From Malania oleifera (Eukaryota > Streptophyta > Magnoliopsida > Santalales > Ximeniaceae), in contig NC_080422.1 of NCBI RefSeq assembly GCF_029873635.1, positions 10,819,764-10,883,763 on the forward strand: a stretch of DNA of 64,000 nucleotides, written 5' to 3'. A program made the translations under genes and the position numbers. Under the pieces are notes generated by a model, which saw only the letters and a program-made list of their open reading frames with translations, did no database searches and was not told the origin of the DNA. This document shows positions 1-12,163 of this stretch, piece by piece. Numbering within the stretch: position 1 is the stretch's first letter; every line of letters begins with the position of its first letter.

Positions 1-268
1 TCTGTAGACTTTAGAGTGCAGCATAAAACAATACCAGAATATAGGGAAAAGATTTGAGGTTTTATTCTGTGATCTGGATACAGGATTTCGTGATTGTTTC
101 TGTGTTTTTCTTGGGGTGACGATTTCAGGAAAACCACAGTAAACCATCGATGAGTCATGTGTTTGGGTTGCAGGAAGGGATAGTTAGTAGAGGACTTGAA
201 GTTTTAGTTGAATAAGTTGGTTCTGTAGGAAGATATAATTTTGAAACGGTGTTCTATGCGTTTGCAGG

Positions 269-3200
269 ATGGACCCAGGAGGCAATAGCGCTCACACCCG
301 TGGGGATGATAAAGCGGGTCCTTCTAGCGTAGCAGGTGAGGATTCAAATGCTGTGCTACGCATTGTGGCTCAGCAAGTCATGGCTGAAATAGCGCGGAGT
401 TCTAGAAAGCAGGGAGGCCCATCGTCAGCTTAGGGATGTACTATAGAGAAATTTATGACGATGAATCCGCCAACTTTTTCTGGAGTGACTGATCCTGCAG
501 CTACTAAGAACTGGGTGCAGGAGGTAGAGAAGATTATGACAGTGCTACACCGCACTGATGAGCAGGGGGTCTTATATGCTACATATAGGTTGGCGAGGGA
601 GGCTGAGAGATGGTGGGCAGCCACCAGGTTGTTGAAGGAGCATAGGGCTATACCAATGCAGATGTCCTAAGCCCGATTTAGGGACATGTTCTTTGATAGA
701 TATTATTTTGCTTCAGTTAGAGATGCTCGAGTACAGGAGTTTCTGAGTCTATCCTAAGGGTCGTTGACTGTCTCATAGTATGCGGCGAGATTTATTGAGC
801 TCTCTCGTTTCTGCCCATATGTTATTCCCGATGAAGCAAAGAGGGCTAGAATGTTTGAGAGAAATTTGAGACATGATATTTACAGACAGGTGGCGGTACT
901 GAGAATCTAGGATTTTACAAAATTGGTTAACAAGGCCACTATAGCGGAGGAGAGTCTATCTAGAGAGATGGAGACATAGAGTTAGAAAAAGAGGGTTGTG
1001 CCCTTGATTTTTCAAGCAGGTCCCATCCGAGGCCCTCAGAGAGGAGGTAAATCTGGTGGAGGCCAAAGACAGATGGTAGAGCATAGGGGATTTCAAGGCG
1101 AACAGCTTCCTACTATTTGTCCTAGATGCGGATGGAGATATCCTGGTGGGTGCTGACAGGGGGGAAATATGTGTTATCGATGCGGGAGGCCCGGTCATAT
1201 GGCTCGATCATGTCAGATGCCGTCGAATTATGCACAGGCTCCTAGACCATTTCGAGGTAGATATCAGACACCCCTCAGTGGTCAGCAAAGGAACACTGCG
1301 CCAGCAAGGGTCTATGCATTGACACCAGGAGATGCTGAGACGACTGGAGACGTGGTCACAGGTATTCTTACTACTTTACCATATAGAATGATTATTTTGT
1401 TTGATACAGGTGCCACCCACTCTTTTATATCGGCAGGATATGTGAAAATAGTTGGAATAGAGACACAACCATTAGATATAGAATTGTCTGTGGGTACCGA
1501 TGGGATCTGTAATTAGATACAGGAGGGTACTTCAGAATTTTCCAGTAAGTATTCAGGAAAGAGTGCTTTTAGCCGATCTTGTGGTCCTGGATATGTAGGG
1601 ATTTGATGTGATACTGGGTATGGATTGGTTAGCCATTTATCACGCTAGTATAGATTGTCATCAGAAAGAAGTAATTTTCAAACCCCCAAATGAGCCAGAA
1701 TTTAAATTTATGGGTTCACGTTTGTGTGCTTCGCCCCAGCTGGTGTTGGCTATTCAGGTGAGGAGACTGTTACAGGATGGTTGCCAGGGGTATGTCGCAT
1801 ACATAAAAGAATTGCCAAAAGAAGCATTGAGACAAGCTGACATACCAATAGTGAGAGAATTCCCAAATGTATTTCCAGAAGAATTGTCTGGTTTACGACC
1901 AAATCATGAGGTTGAGTTTATGATAGATTTGTTACTGGGATCTGCACCAGTATCTAAAGCACCATATCGTATGACACCATTCGAGTTGAAATAACTAAAA
2001 GATCAGTTACAGGAATTACTAGATAAAGGTTTCATTAGTCCCAGTGTGTCGTCCTGGGGAGTGCCAGTCTTGTTCGTGAAAAAGAAAGATGGAACCATAA
2101 GATTATGCATTGATTATAGAGAGATAAACAAACTGACAATCAAGAACAAATATCCTCTCCCTAGGATCGATGATTTATTTGACCAGCTCTAGAAGACCGA
2201 GGTTTATTCTAAGATTGATCTGCGGTCAGGATACCATCAGGTGAAAGTTAAAACAGAGGACATTTCAAAGACCGCTTTTCGTACTAGATATGGGCATTAC
2301 GAGTTCTTAGTGATGTCATTTGGGTTGACTAATGCACCGGCAGTTTTCATGGATTTTGATGAATTGGGTGTTCCACCAGTATTTGGACCAGTTTGTGGTT
2401 GTGTTTATTGATGATATACTGGTCTATTCGAGGAGTGTTGAGGAGCACGAGCATCATTTGGGGTTGGTGTTGCAGGTATTAAGGGAAAGGAAATTATATG
2501 CAAAATTCAAGAAATGTGAGTTCTGGTTAAGGCAGGTTACTTTTCTCGGCCATGTGATTTCTGAAGTAGGTGTATTAGTTGATCCAAGTAAAATAGAGGA
2601 GTGGTGAATTGGGAAAGGCTGGGAAATGTTCAGGAAGTCAGGAGTTTTCTGGGATTAGCAGGTTATTACCGATGCTTAGCGGATGGTTTCTCCAGACTAT
2701 CAGGTCCATTAATACGACTTACGAGGAAAAATGTAAAATTTGAATGGACTAATGACTGTGAGCGGAGTTTCCAAGAATTAAAGCAGTGGTTAGTTTCAGC
2801 TCCAGTACTAACTATTCCATTAGGGGAGGATGATTTTGTAATATACAGTGATGCCTCTTTGAGGGGTCTTGGATGCGTGTTGATGCAACACAGTAGGGTT
2901 ATTGCATATGCATCTATGCAACTTAAAGAATATGAGAAGAATTATCATATCCATGATTTAGAGCTTGCTGCAGTGGTGTATGCTCTCAAGATTTGGAGGC
3001 ATTATTTATATGGTGGAAAGTTCGAGATTTTCACGAATCATTAAAGTTTGAAATATTTCTTTACTCAGAAAGAATTGAATATGAGGCAAAGAAGGTGGCT
3101 AGAACTTATTAAAAACTACGATTGCACGATTAGTTACCACCCAGGAAAAGCAAATGTAGTGGCAGATGCTCTGAACAGGAAATCAGGAGGATCTGTATTG

Positions 3201-4747
3201 GCAGCTATGGAGATTCCGCACTCGATTCTGGTGGATTTGGAGAGGATCAGTATAGAATTGGTGGAGGAGAGTCCTTAGGCAGTTATTGCCAGCCTAGTGG
3301 TTCATCCTACACTATACGAGAGGATTAAGGTAGCTCAGGGTGATGACGCGGAATTGGGAGCGGTGATGGCTAGAGTACGTGATGGTCAGGGTAAGGAGTT
3401 CAGCATATCATATAATAGAGCTCTGTGATTTCGTACTAGGCTATGTGTTCCTTCAGATACTGGGATCAGGAGAACTATACTAGAGGAGGCCCAAAGATCC
3501 CTATACACGATCCATCCCGGCAATACTAAAATGTACAAGGACCTGCGAGAGTATTTCTGATGGAGTGGAATGAAGAGGGAGATAGCCGAATTTTTTCAAC
3601 AATGCTTGACGTGTCAACAGGTTAAAGTTGAGCACCAGAGACCAGGAAGACAGTTGCAGCCGTTTTTTATTTTATAGTGGAAGTGGAACCACATTTCTAT
3701 GGATTTTGTTACAGGGTTACCACCAGTGCAGCAGGGATTGAATGCAATTTGAGTAATTGTTGATTGTTTGACGAAGATTTCCCATTTTATCCCTATTAAA
3801 ATTGGATATTCCATGGACAGACTAGCGGAGATATGTGTTCAGGAGATAGTTCATGTTCATGGATTACCAGTATCCATAGTTTGAGACCGAGATCCTCGGT
3901 TTACTTCACGATTTCGAAAAAGTTTTCAGGAGGCTATGGGTACGCAGCTAGCTTTTAGCACTGCTTTTCATCCCCAGACAGATGGTCAGACTGAGAGGAC
4001 AATTCAGACATTAGAGGATATGCTTCGTGCTTGCATGCTTGATTTTGGGGACAGTTGGATTTAGTTTATGTCGTTAGTTGAGTTTGCTTACAATAATAAC
4101 TATCAGGCTAGCATCGGCATGGCACCTTACGAAGCATTATATGGCAGGAGATGTTGTTCTCCTCTTTTCTGGGATGAAGTAGGTGAAAGGTGAGTTTTGG
4201 GTCCCAAGATAATACAACAGGCATCCGACAAAGTCCAATTAATTAGAGAAAGAATCAGTACAACACAGAGTCGGCTAAAAAAAGCTATGTAGACACTCAC
4301 CGTCGAGAGTTGGAATTCGATGTGAGAGATCGAGTATTTTTTAAGATAGCTCCTCTGAAAGGAGTTATGCGATTTGGAAAGAATGGCAAGTTGAGCCCTA
4401 GGTATATTGGCCCTTTTGAGATACTTGAGAGAATAAGGTCAGTTGCCTACAGGCTAACTTTGCCACCAGCTTTAGCTCATATTCATGACGTGTTTCATGT
4501 TGCCATGTTACAGAAATACGTCCCATACCCATCCCACATCATTAGCTATGCAAAGATAGAGCTTAAGGATTCATTGGCATATGAAGAAGTACCAGTACCG
4601 ATTTTGGATAGAAAGGTTTAAACTTTATGCACTAAAGAAATTCAGTTAGTTAAATTTTTGTGGAGGAATCATGCTATAGAGGAAGTTTCATAGGAGCTCG
4701 AGGAGTAGATCATACAGAGATACCCGGAGTTGTTCCTAGAGGTATAA
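269..4747 (+). pseudogene. Gag-Pol polyprotein of gypsy element G1 (broken)
   Basis: The ATG at 269 opens gag. A CCHC zinc knuckle (CYRCGRPGHMARSC) starts at 1169, and the aspartic protease motif LFDTGATHSFIS lies near 1398-1433. The RT runs from about 1950 to 2600, with FIDDILVYS near 2405. RNase H (YSDAS... to HDLELA) lies at 2840-3040. The integrase zinc finger is at about 3510-3620 and its catalytic core at about 3690-4040 ([21 protein letters not shown]). The GPF module is at 4310-4500. The chromodomain continues to a stop at 4745-4747, with core LVKFLWRNHAIEE at about 4647-4685. There are frameshifts between 1516 and 1608, near 2355, near 2600 and in an A-run at about 4277. At least a dozen stops are present, mostly TAG or TGA at positions where relatives have Gln, Arg or Trp. 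It cannot make an active protein. Confidence 0.93.
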
Positions 4748-4988
4748 AGGTACTCAGGTAAAGTATAATAGTTAGATAAGTTTTCTTGCAGGTACATGTA
4801 CTGATTTTAGTTAGTAGATAGTTTTATTTTGTTTTATATGTGCAATTTCTCAGGACGTAAATGTAACCACGATATTCCTCCGCCACAAGTGACGGCAAGT
4901 AATAAAATAAGTAGACTATTTTCCTTTACTGAATAATGAAGAGTATAGATAAAGATACAGATAGTAAATTTCAAGGACAAAATTTTAT

Positions 4989-5001
4989 AAGGAGGGGAGA
5001 A
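4989..5001 (+). other. Polypurine tract of G1
   Basis: A purine run (AAGGAGGGGAGAA) directly abuts the TG that opens the 3' LTR, the position of the plus-strand primer in LTR retrotransposons. G2 carries the same purine run against its own 3' LTR. Confidence 0.85.
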
Positions 5002-5079
5002 TGTAGTGACCCAAAAATAATATTATTTAAATAATAAAGAGGGAGAAAAATGGAAATAGGAACAGAAGGAGGTAGTGGA

Positions 5080-5344
5080 CTTCGTTGACGACATCACATT
5101 TTAGAAATAATGATAATAATAATTTCAAGGAATTGCCAGAACTCATCGATTAATATAGGGCTTCGTCGACAAGTGCACAAGGAAATTCTTCGACGAAGCT
5201 ATGTCTCGTCGACGAGAAAATACCGAGAGAGGTTTTAAGGTAGCCTAAATTTCGTCGACAAGGGAGTAGGGTTCGTCGACGAAATTACTGAAAGATTCAT
5301 CGACGATATGACATGTCTCGTCAACGAAGGCCGCAGTATAAATA
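5080..5344 (+). promoter_or_regulatory. U3 palindrome array and TATA box of G1 LTR
   Basis: Eight copies of a 12-base near-palindrome (TTCGTCGACGAA and one- or two-base variants) lie at about 5080, 5161, 5187, 5204, 5249, 5271, 5296 and 5316. TATAAATA at 5337-5344 follows the last copy by eight bases. This is where an LTR enhancer and core promoter are expected. That the repeats bind a factor is inference. Confidence 0.6.
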
Positions 5345-5377
5345 GAGAAAATCCAAATTTTTATCCATTTTTAATGC

Positions 5378-5379
<2 letters not shown>

Positions 5380-5433
<54 letters not shown>
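5380..5433 (+). repeat. (CT)n microsatellite in LTR
   Basis: About 27 CT units begin roughly 36 bases after the TATA box, so at or just after the predicted transcription start. The same arrangement occurs in the other LTRs of this family (GA on the + strand for reverse copies). Confidence 0.95.
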
Positions 5434-5435
<2 letters not shown>

Positions 5436-6086
5436 GTCCCTCTCTCACTTATCTCTTCATTTCCGGGCCTGTTTCTCACCGGATCGAAGATCTGAGGCTA
5501 CCACGACACTCCTGGCAAAGTTCTTTGCAAGTCTGCCAGAGCTGATCATTAGAAAAGTTGGGTTGGATTTCATCCCAATCTCAGGGTAAGGTATTTTATT
5601 CAGTATTTTCCTTTCCCTCAGTTATAAGAAATGTTATAGATAAGAAAATATTGATATTTTGTTCTGGGGAATTGTGTTTCAGGATGTTAAGTTAGGAATC
5701 TTGCGGGTATATAGCCAAAATTTTATAATGGTTTTTCAAAGTTAAAGTAAGGGAAATATGCTATGCTAGGAGTAATAATAAAGTTAACAGAGATTTCATA
5801 GACATATATTCATACCAGTTTATTATACAGTATTTACAGAATATGAATTTAAATGCTTGTGTGGCCTGAGTAGATTTTCGTGAGATGAAGAAATTTATAC
5901 AACTTTTATAATGTATCATACTATATTGAATACACCGATATAGACAGTATATGCAGTTTATATAGTTTTTCCCAGTATATGGAATTATACAGAGTATACA
6001 AATATAGTTATATATTCATAGAGATTATACAGAGAAATTTACATGCATATACAACTTTTATACAAATAGTTTCATGAAACAGATAT

Positions 6087-6122
<36 letters not shown>

Positions 6123-7280
6123 GTATACAATTTTACTCAGATCAGTATATATATTACAGTTTATACGGAACAGTATATACATAGTTATAGCATGCCATGT
6201 TTACTATTGCCATAAAATACAGAGTATACAGACAAAGTATATAGACAGAGATATAGATAGATATATAGAGGTAGTATCAAGATGCTATAGATACAGTATA
6301 CGAAGATTACAGTATTTACGGTACAGAAAGATAGCATTATGGTAATTTTGGATACATGATGAAAACAGTAAAAGAGTATATATGTATGTATTTATATAGC
6401 ATCAGATCCCTGTGAAAAGATTACAGACAGATACAGTACATATATAGATTATAGAGCACAATACCGTTGTTATATACAGATAGAGTGCAACCACATATCT
6501 CAGATAGTGTGTGGGTACCGTCAGCCGTGCTCGGAGAGGTTGCAGCTCCCCAGTTCACTGGATGGAGGGAGCCGATTTTGACGAGGTAGTAGCCAGTCAC
6601 AGCCTAGGAGTGGATGCAGTTTGGCCAGGCTGAGGGAGAGTAGAGTATATTGGCTTATCTAGAGGTCCGACCAGATAAAGTCCCGCCTACGGGCCACACA
6701 ACCCTGTCATGAGGGGTCAAATCATGACTTACAGAGTCTCAGGGACAAAGTATAGTTATGTATATGTATACAGTTTTACAATATATGATGAATATAGTAT
6801 GAAAAGTAGAAAATATAGACGATACAGTATATTTTAAATTGAGAAAGAAAAATATGCTTGAAAGATATGTTTTACAGATTATTTATTGCATTACAGTTCA
6901 GTTGCTATTTTAAAAGTATTCTTAACTTAGTTGTCATACACTAGTAATAGCATATTTCCACTTACTGAGCATCGTCTCACCCTATTATTTTAACATTTTT
7001 CAAGTGATCCAGTTAGGCGAGCATCAGGCTCACGGATAGAGAGTAGTTTGATTACCCTGGTTATAGAGTGAGTTTTTGACAAAGTTGTGTATATTTTTTA
7101 GTAGATGATGTTGGAGGGGTATTTTTGTATGGCTATGGTCTGTATACACTAGATTCTTGTATTGTATAGTATATATGTGAATGGTTGTATGATATGTGTT
7201 CCCGTTGCCTAGGTATGAATGTAGATATATATATAATCAGATATAAAAAAAAAAATGGTAAGAATTTTGAGGATGTTACA

Positions 7281-7944
7281 TATTGTATTATATATAGTAT
7301 TACAATAATAATATTTTTATATCAATGTAGTATATATAATATATTATATATAGTATTATATTAATATTGTCTTTTATAGTATGTAGTATATATTTTATTC
7401 TATTATATATAATGTTACAGTACTATAGTATATATGTATATATGTGTCTGCCTATATTTAATGTACAATAATATTATATTTTTTTCCTGCACCAATCATT
7501 ATTAAATTTTATTATTATATATTTTTACAATTGATGATAGAAATAAATATTTTTATTTTTTATTTTATTTTTAAGATTATAAATAATAATATAATAAATC
7601 AATAATTATACCACAAGTATATCATAATATTTTAACATTTAATATTGTTCTATTAATTTTTACATGTTATAATATTACTATGTATAATAAAAAATATTAA
7701 TAACAATATTTTAATATATATATTAATATTTTAAATATTAATAATATCATAATATTAATATTATTTTTAAAATTTATGTAATATATATAGCATTGTATTA
7801 CAAAAATTATCATATTATAATAAATACTATGTTTCTAAGAATCAAGACTTGATTTTAGAGAATGAATCAAGAATCAAAATATAGGCAAAAGAAGAAATCT
7901 CCAAAAGTACAATATCATAATGAGATTACCAAAAAAAAAACAAA
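7281..7944. other. AT-rich spacer, no gene seen
   Basis: The stretch is almost pure A/T with repeated TATATAGTATTA-like strings. No open frame, tRNA or recognisable transposon protein is visible. The start of a target duplication for G1 (tattg at 7281-7285) cannot be confirmed. Confidence 0.6.
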
Positions 7945-8490
7945 TGTTAGAAATGGAAATGTGATTTTTGGGGTATTCCTAAAAGGGAGGGTGAATTGGA
8001 AGTTTTAAAATTTTAGGTCGTTTATCCCCTAATTTTAAAATCCACAAGCAATATTATAAAACCTATGACCTTTCTAATCAATCACAAATATTGCAGATAT
8101 AAAAATATAAAAATATTTAAATCATGCACAATAGATTAAATATTGCATACACATGTGGAAAATAAATAGTATAGGGAAGAGAGAGCAAACACAACGTTTT
8201 TACGAGGTTTAGCAAACCTTGCCTACATCCTTGCCTCAAGCCAACCTGCTTGAGGATTCCACTATTTTGCTCACTTAACCAGATGGAGCAACGTTGTTTT
8301 CAATTCTCCTTACAGGGTGGAGTCCCCCTTTACAATCACTCCTTCCAGGATGGAGCCCTCTTCTTCAGGCGATAGCCCACGCCCGAAACATGGTTCACTA
8401 CTAGACCCACAGGGATATAAAAGATATGAAGATAATTTTGTGTACAAAAAGATGCTTCTCAAATAAGGTAGTGTGTATAATGTAAAATCA
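7945..8490 (-). repeat. Ty1/copia-type LTR fragment, reverse orientation
   Basis: Read on the - strand, this matches the 3' half of the copia LTR that ends at 20068. The shared blocks are the piece with 'gcttgagg...gtggaatcc' (8230-8265 against about 19725-19760), the corrected-gap blocks around 8300-8400, and the end near 7945 (TGTTAG on the + strand, CTAACA at the LTR 3' end). No primer site or gag follows, so it is a truncated relic lying head to head with the LTR starting at 8536. Confidence 0.6.
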
Positions 8491-8535
8491 TTGCACTCTT
8501 ATAAGATAGGATTTTTGCTTAATAGAGTTTTTAAG

Positions 8536-9676
8536 TGTTGACTTTTTGCGTCTGATCCCTGTTTTGATGTTGATAAAGTACAAGTTAGTTATGTGTGTAT
8601 TTAGTGTTTAATCAGGTTTATAATTCAATACACATAAGGTAACTGAAAATGGAAGCCATGAAGAATGTAAAGATCATCTTAATTTGGCGTATTCCATGGA
8701 AGAATGAAGGGCAAAAGAAGAAGAAGACATTTGTTTTTTTTTTTTCATTTATAATGCATTTAGTTTTTATATTTGGCTTGTAATAATGCATTGCATACAT
8801 GATGTGGATGAAAGTTTAGATAACCATAGACAGACCTTAGGGGATCCAATAGTTAATCAAAAACCTTTTAGATAAAAGTTAAAATCATACAAAGTTTTTT
8901 GAAATATCTTTAATGTCAAAACCAAGGCTAAGTTTAAAGTTTTATTGGCCTCGGTCGACCAACCATTTCTCGTTAAAATTGCCTCATTCGACCGACCACG
9001 CCCTGAGGCCAAGATTGTAGTTTTGGTCAAGCTCAAGAAACCAGCCCCAAAATGAACTAAAATGACTAGCCGACCGACCCTTTACTTTTGGCTTTTTAGA
9101 AAGCCTCGACCGACTAACCATTTTTTAGTTCAAAAATGCCTAGGATGACCGGTCCTCAAGAACTAGGAGACTGGACTTTAGCCCCGGCCAACCGAACCTA
9201 TGAAGGTTTAGAAATCGCCATTGGCTTGGCCGACCGACACTTTTCTCGGCCGACTGAACCCTTTTAAAATTCAATTTTTTTGTGTGAGGTCAGCCGACCG
9301 ACACTAGAACCAGCCAACCGAACCTCTCAGGTCTCAGTAATTTCCAACTCTTAAACATACTTAAATTTTAATTAAACAAATTTCAAAATGACCTCCATGT
9401 CCCCAAACGGTCATATTTTCAGAAAAACTATAAATACCTACTCATTACTCATTTTTAAAACCAATGCTTAGAATATAATTCTCCCAAAATTATTTTTATG
9501 CTTTATTGTATTATACCCTTTTATACTTATCATTACAAAAGTGTTTCAAGGAGAGCATTCATTTGGGCGTTTATATTTCACAACAAATATCATTCACTCG
9601 CATTTACTCTTATCTTTTAAAATCATTCTTTGAGAGTATCTAGTTTGAGTTTCTCCACATATCTCCTTGATAAATA
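8536..9676 (+). repeat. Ty1/copia 5' LTR, left half (split by G2)
   Basis: It starts TGTTGACTTTTTGCG and resembles the LTR starts at 35547 and 39483 (TGTTGACC/TGTTGATC, then TTTTGATAATGACAAA). It is interrupted at 9676 by gypsy element G2 and resumes at 18956. With the right half the LTR is about 2.25 kb. TATAAATA lies at 9429-9436. Confidence 0.78.
8945..9436 (+). promoter_or_regulatory. CGGTCGACCGA-type array and TATA box in copia LTR
   Basis: About nine variants of CGGTCGACC or GGCCGACCGAC occur between 8950 and 9330 at spacings of roughly 30-60 bases, all upstream of TATAAATA at 9429. The related LTRs at 35547 and 39483 carry weaker versions (GGCGACCGA, GGTCGACCGAACC, CACCCGAA) in the same position. 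Regulatory action is inferred from location only. Confidence 0.5.
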
Positions 9677-10315
9677 TGTCACGCCCCGAACCCGGAAATG
9701 GGACCCAGGGGTGAATTTAAATAACCTAACATGTCTTTGTATCAATTAAAACATTCGTGATACGACATAAAAAGAGGGTCCGACCCCATAGGGTGAATGG
9801 ATGCCCTATTTACATACATACATACGTCCATACTCATCAAAATACACAGCGAAATATAGTCTTTTATACATAACCAATATCATACCAGAGTCTATACCAT
9901 ACAAGGATATACATCCCTACTAATACTATCCATACTATAGGCGTCTACAAAATCCATCACAACAACCCGACTACACAAATTCATACCTATCAGGCACTAG
10001 TAGTAGCTAAACGACACCCCTCGCTTCCGGACGCTAGGATGCAAGTTTCGGCTACCCAAAGGACCTGAAAAAAAAAACATTAATATATATTCGGGGTGAG
10101 ACACCTCTCAGTAAGGGAGAAAATAGGTTATATCAGTGTGTGACATACCAGTGTCATTTTACATACTTCATAACACTATGCATACAATACAGTTTGAAAC
10201 AATTCATACAGTTTCAAACATTTCCATACAATTCCAGCATTTTCATAAAAACCATTCCAATTCATACGATACCCAAATACATACGTACGTACATACATAC
10301 GGTCAGTGTCGTCAC

Positions 10316-10640
10316 ACTAGTTCACAAGTACACAAGGTCACCTCGACTCACAACGATTACATTGCTACATACACAACTACACTGCAACGAACAAGGCCTA
10401 ATAATGAATCCATTGCTATATACGCAACAACACAAGGTCACCTAGTCTCACAATGATTACATTACTATATATGCAATTACGAAGATCTATGACTCAGGCC
10501 AAATAGTGAATCCATTGCTACATACGCAACTACACAAGGTCACCCAGTCTTACCCCGATTACATTGCCACATGCAAAACTATGCTGCGACGACCTAGGCC
10601 CATAGTGAATCCATTGCTACAAACGGTGTAGAGCACACCC
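10316..10640 (-). repeat. Degenerate ~100-bp tandem repeats inside G2 LTR
   Basis: The phrases 'gaatccattgctacatacgc', 'acacaaggtcacc' and 'gattacattgc' recur three to four times at about 100-base spacing. The same array is present in the other LTR at about 17490-17800, so it belongs to the family and arose before this insertion. Confidence 0.7.
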
Positions 10641-11417
10641 TTCAGTGACCAGCCGAAACATACTGGTGATATTTCACATCCCGGATATAGAGTCGGCCAC
10701 TCTCGCCACGGTAGCTACCTGATACTTGGTTGTTTTACAAATCCCTGGAATCATTTTAGAACTCACGTTCCTATACATTTCAGCATACGGTAATTAGCTG
10801 CCACATAGCTGTTTCACAAATATCTGGAACAAAATACATACATACAAACATACCACACTTATTTGGTTTACCGCAAATCATATCATTTACAAATTCAAGT
10901 ATACAATTTATGCAAATATGGATTACGGTCACCTCAATAATACAGTTTAAGCAAAACAAATGGTTTTCCAAACACAGTAGAGATGATACCCGAAATCTCC
11001 AATTTTGCCGAAAATTGTAACCCAAAAATCTTGCATTTTTACCCAATAGATTTCCCCAAATAAGTAGCCAAAACGTACATATGATCGTAGCCTACAGGTT
11101 TACCAATCCTGATTTTAAAAATGAACTGATATAAACAAAATCCCCTTACCTTAACCCGAAATCCAACTACGTACTCTACGGTCCTCAAAACTACGAACCG
11201 AGACTCTGAAATCTACAAACCACAGTACAATACATTCTTACAATCCATACTACTACACATATACCGAATCAGAAATGGAAACTGAGTCTTACCTCGATTT
11301 TAGCCTGAAACTCGAAGCCCTCCGAAACGAGATTCCGATCCGCTAGAAACATAGAGAATCCTTCACTGATCCTCGCAGTAACTTTGGATTTGCGATTCAG
11401 GCGGAAAATGATGAAGC

Positions 11418-11423
<6 letters not shown>

Positions 11424-11480
<57 letters not shown>
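11424..11480 (-). repeat. (GA)n microsatellite, CT on element strand
   Basis: A GA run of about 28 units lies just downstream of the TATA box on the element strand. A second, shorter run follows at about 11493-11509. Confidence 0.95.
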
Positions 11481-11481
<1 letters not shown>

Positions 11482-11547
11482 CTTTAAATCCTAGAGAGAG
11501 AGAGAGAGGATTTCCATAACTTAGCCAAGAAGAAAACTAAAATATCC

Positions 11548-11701
11548 TTATAAAGACCTTTGACCTGAGAGGCTTCGTCGACGAATTGGTCCCTTCATCG
11601 ACGAAGTCTCTAGGGACTTCGTCGACAAGGCAACAATTTCGTCGACGAACCCTGATATTTAAATTTTCCTGAACCCCTCAGCATTTACTCGTCGACGAAG
11701 T
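11548..11701 (-). promoter_or_regulatory. TATA box and palindrome array of G2 3' LTR
   Basis: TTCGTCGACGAA-type copies lie at about 11573, 11594, 11617, 11638 and 11688. The TATA box (CTTTATAAGG on the - strand) lies at about 11546-11556. The order on the element strand is array, TATA, CT run, as in G1. Confidence 0.55.
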
Positions 11702-11768
11702 CTATACAATTTTCACTTTTACCCCTCTTTTACAAAATAACCTATATATCACGATTCGGGTTCTTACA

Positions 11769-11782
11769 ATCTCCCCTCCTTA
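11769..11782 (-). other. Polypurine tract of G2
   Basis: On the - strand TAAGGAGGGGAGAT directly precedes the 3' LTR. It is nearly identical to the tract of G1. Confidence 0.85.
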
Positions 11783-12163
11783 CAAAAATTTTGTCCTCGA
11801 AATTTGCAATCTCTCTTACAAACGCATTCATTCTAATACATACATACTCACTCTGAAGTGAAACCAAATTGTCACAATACATACATACATACTCTAGAGA
11901 ATGCAGCAGCCATTTATACGCAGCCCCGTAACGATATATACATACATACTCTAGAGAATACGGCGGCCATTTATACGCAGCCCCATTACAATACATACAT
12001 ACCCTCACTTATGGTGGAGGAATACCGTGGTTACATACATACGTGGCCTCGGGAGCTTACAATACAATAGGACTCTCCTAGAGGCTAACCACTAATACAA
12101 TATGATAACAGGGTATTACATACATACATACGTACCCATACCACTCTGTTATCCAAATACTAC

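Larger units (their letters stand above)
1..7280 (+). mobile_element. Ty3/gypsy chromovirus G1, 5' part outside window
   Basis: The order gag, zinc knuckle, protease, reverse transcriptase (RT), RNase H, integrase, chromodomain, polypurine tract, 3' LTR is readable on the + strand. The 5' LTR and primer site lie before base 1, and bases 1-268 look like the untranslated leader. The LTR begins TGTAGTGACC and ends GGATGTTACA, so it has the TG...CA ends of an LTR. No target duplication can be checked because the left end is missing. The protein order and the C-terminal chromodomain place it among plant chromoviruses, most like the Tekay/Del group by its gag and chromodomain wording. It is a decayed copy. 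Confidence 0.92.
5002..7280 (+). repeat. 3' LTR of G1 (2,279 bp)
   Basis: It starts TGTAGTGACC right after the polypurine tract and ends GGATGTTACA. The first 100 bases match the reverse complement of the right end of the solo LTR at 25259-27429, so both belong to one family. U3 carries a palindrome array (5080-5329) and a TATA box (5337-5344). A CT microsatellite follows at about 5380-5433. The middle (5800-6480) is very AT-rich with TATA-type repeats, and 6500-6740 is a GC-richer block. Confidence 0.88.
9677..11768 (-). repeat. 3' LTR of G2 (2,092 bp)
   Basis: On the element strand it runs from TGTAAGAACC to GGGCGTGACA. A GA run at 11424-11480, a TATA box near 11548 and a palindrome array at 11573-11701 mirror the layout of G1. 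One array segment present in the other LTR (about 18815-18875) is missing here, with the deletion lying between two CTCGTCGACG repeats. Confidence 0.92.

Noticed and set aside
5080-5330. Evenly spaced palindromes as a CRISPR array
   Set aside because: Spacing is irregular, units are 12 bases with variants, and the context is a plant LTR.
10136-10456. Overlapping + strand open frames as genes
   Set aside because: They lie in the LTR of G2, are rich in His/Thr/Tyr from CATACA repeats, and fall in a tandem array.
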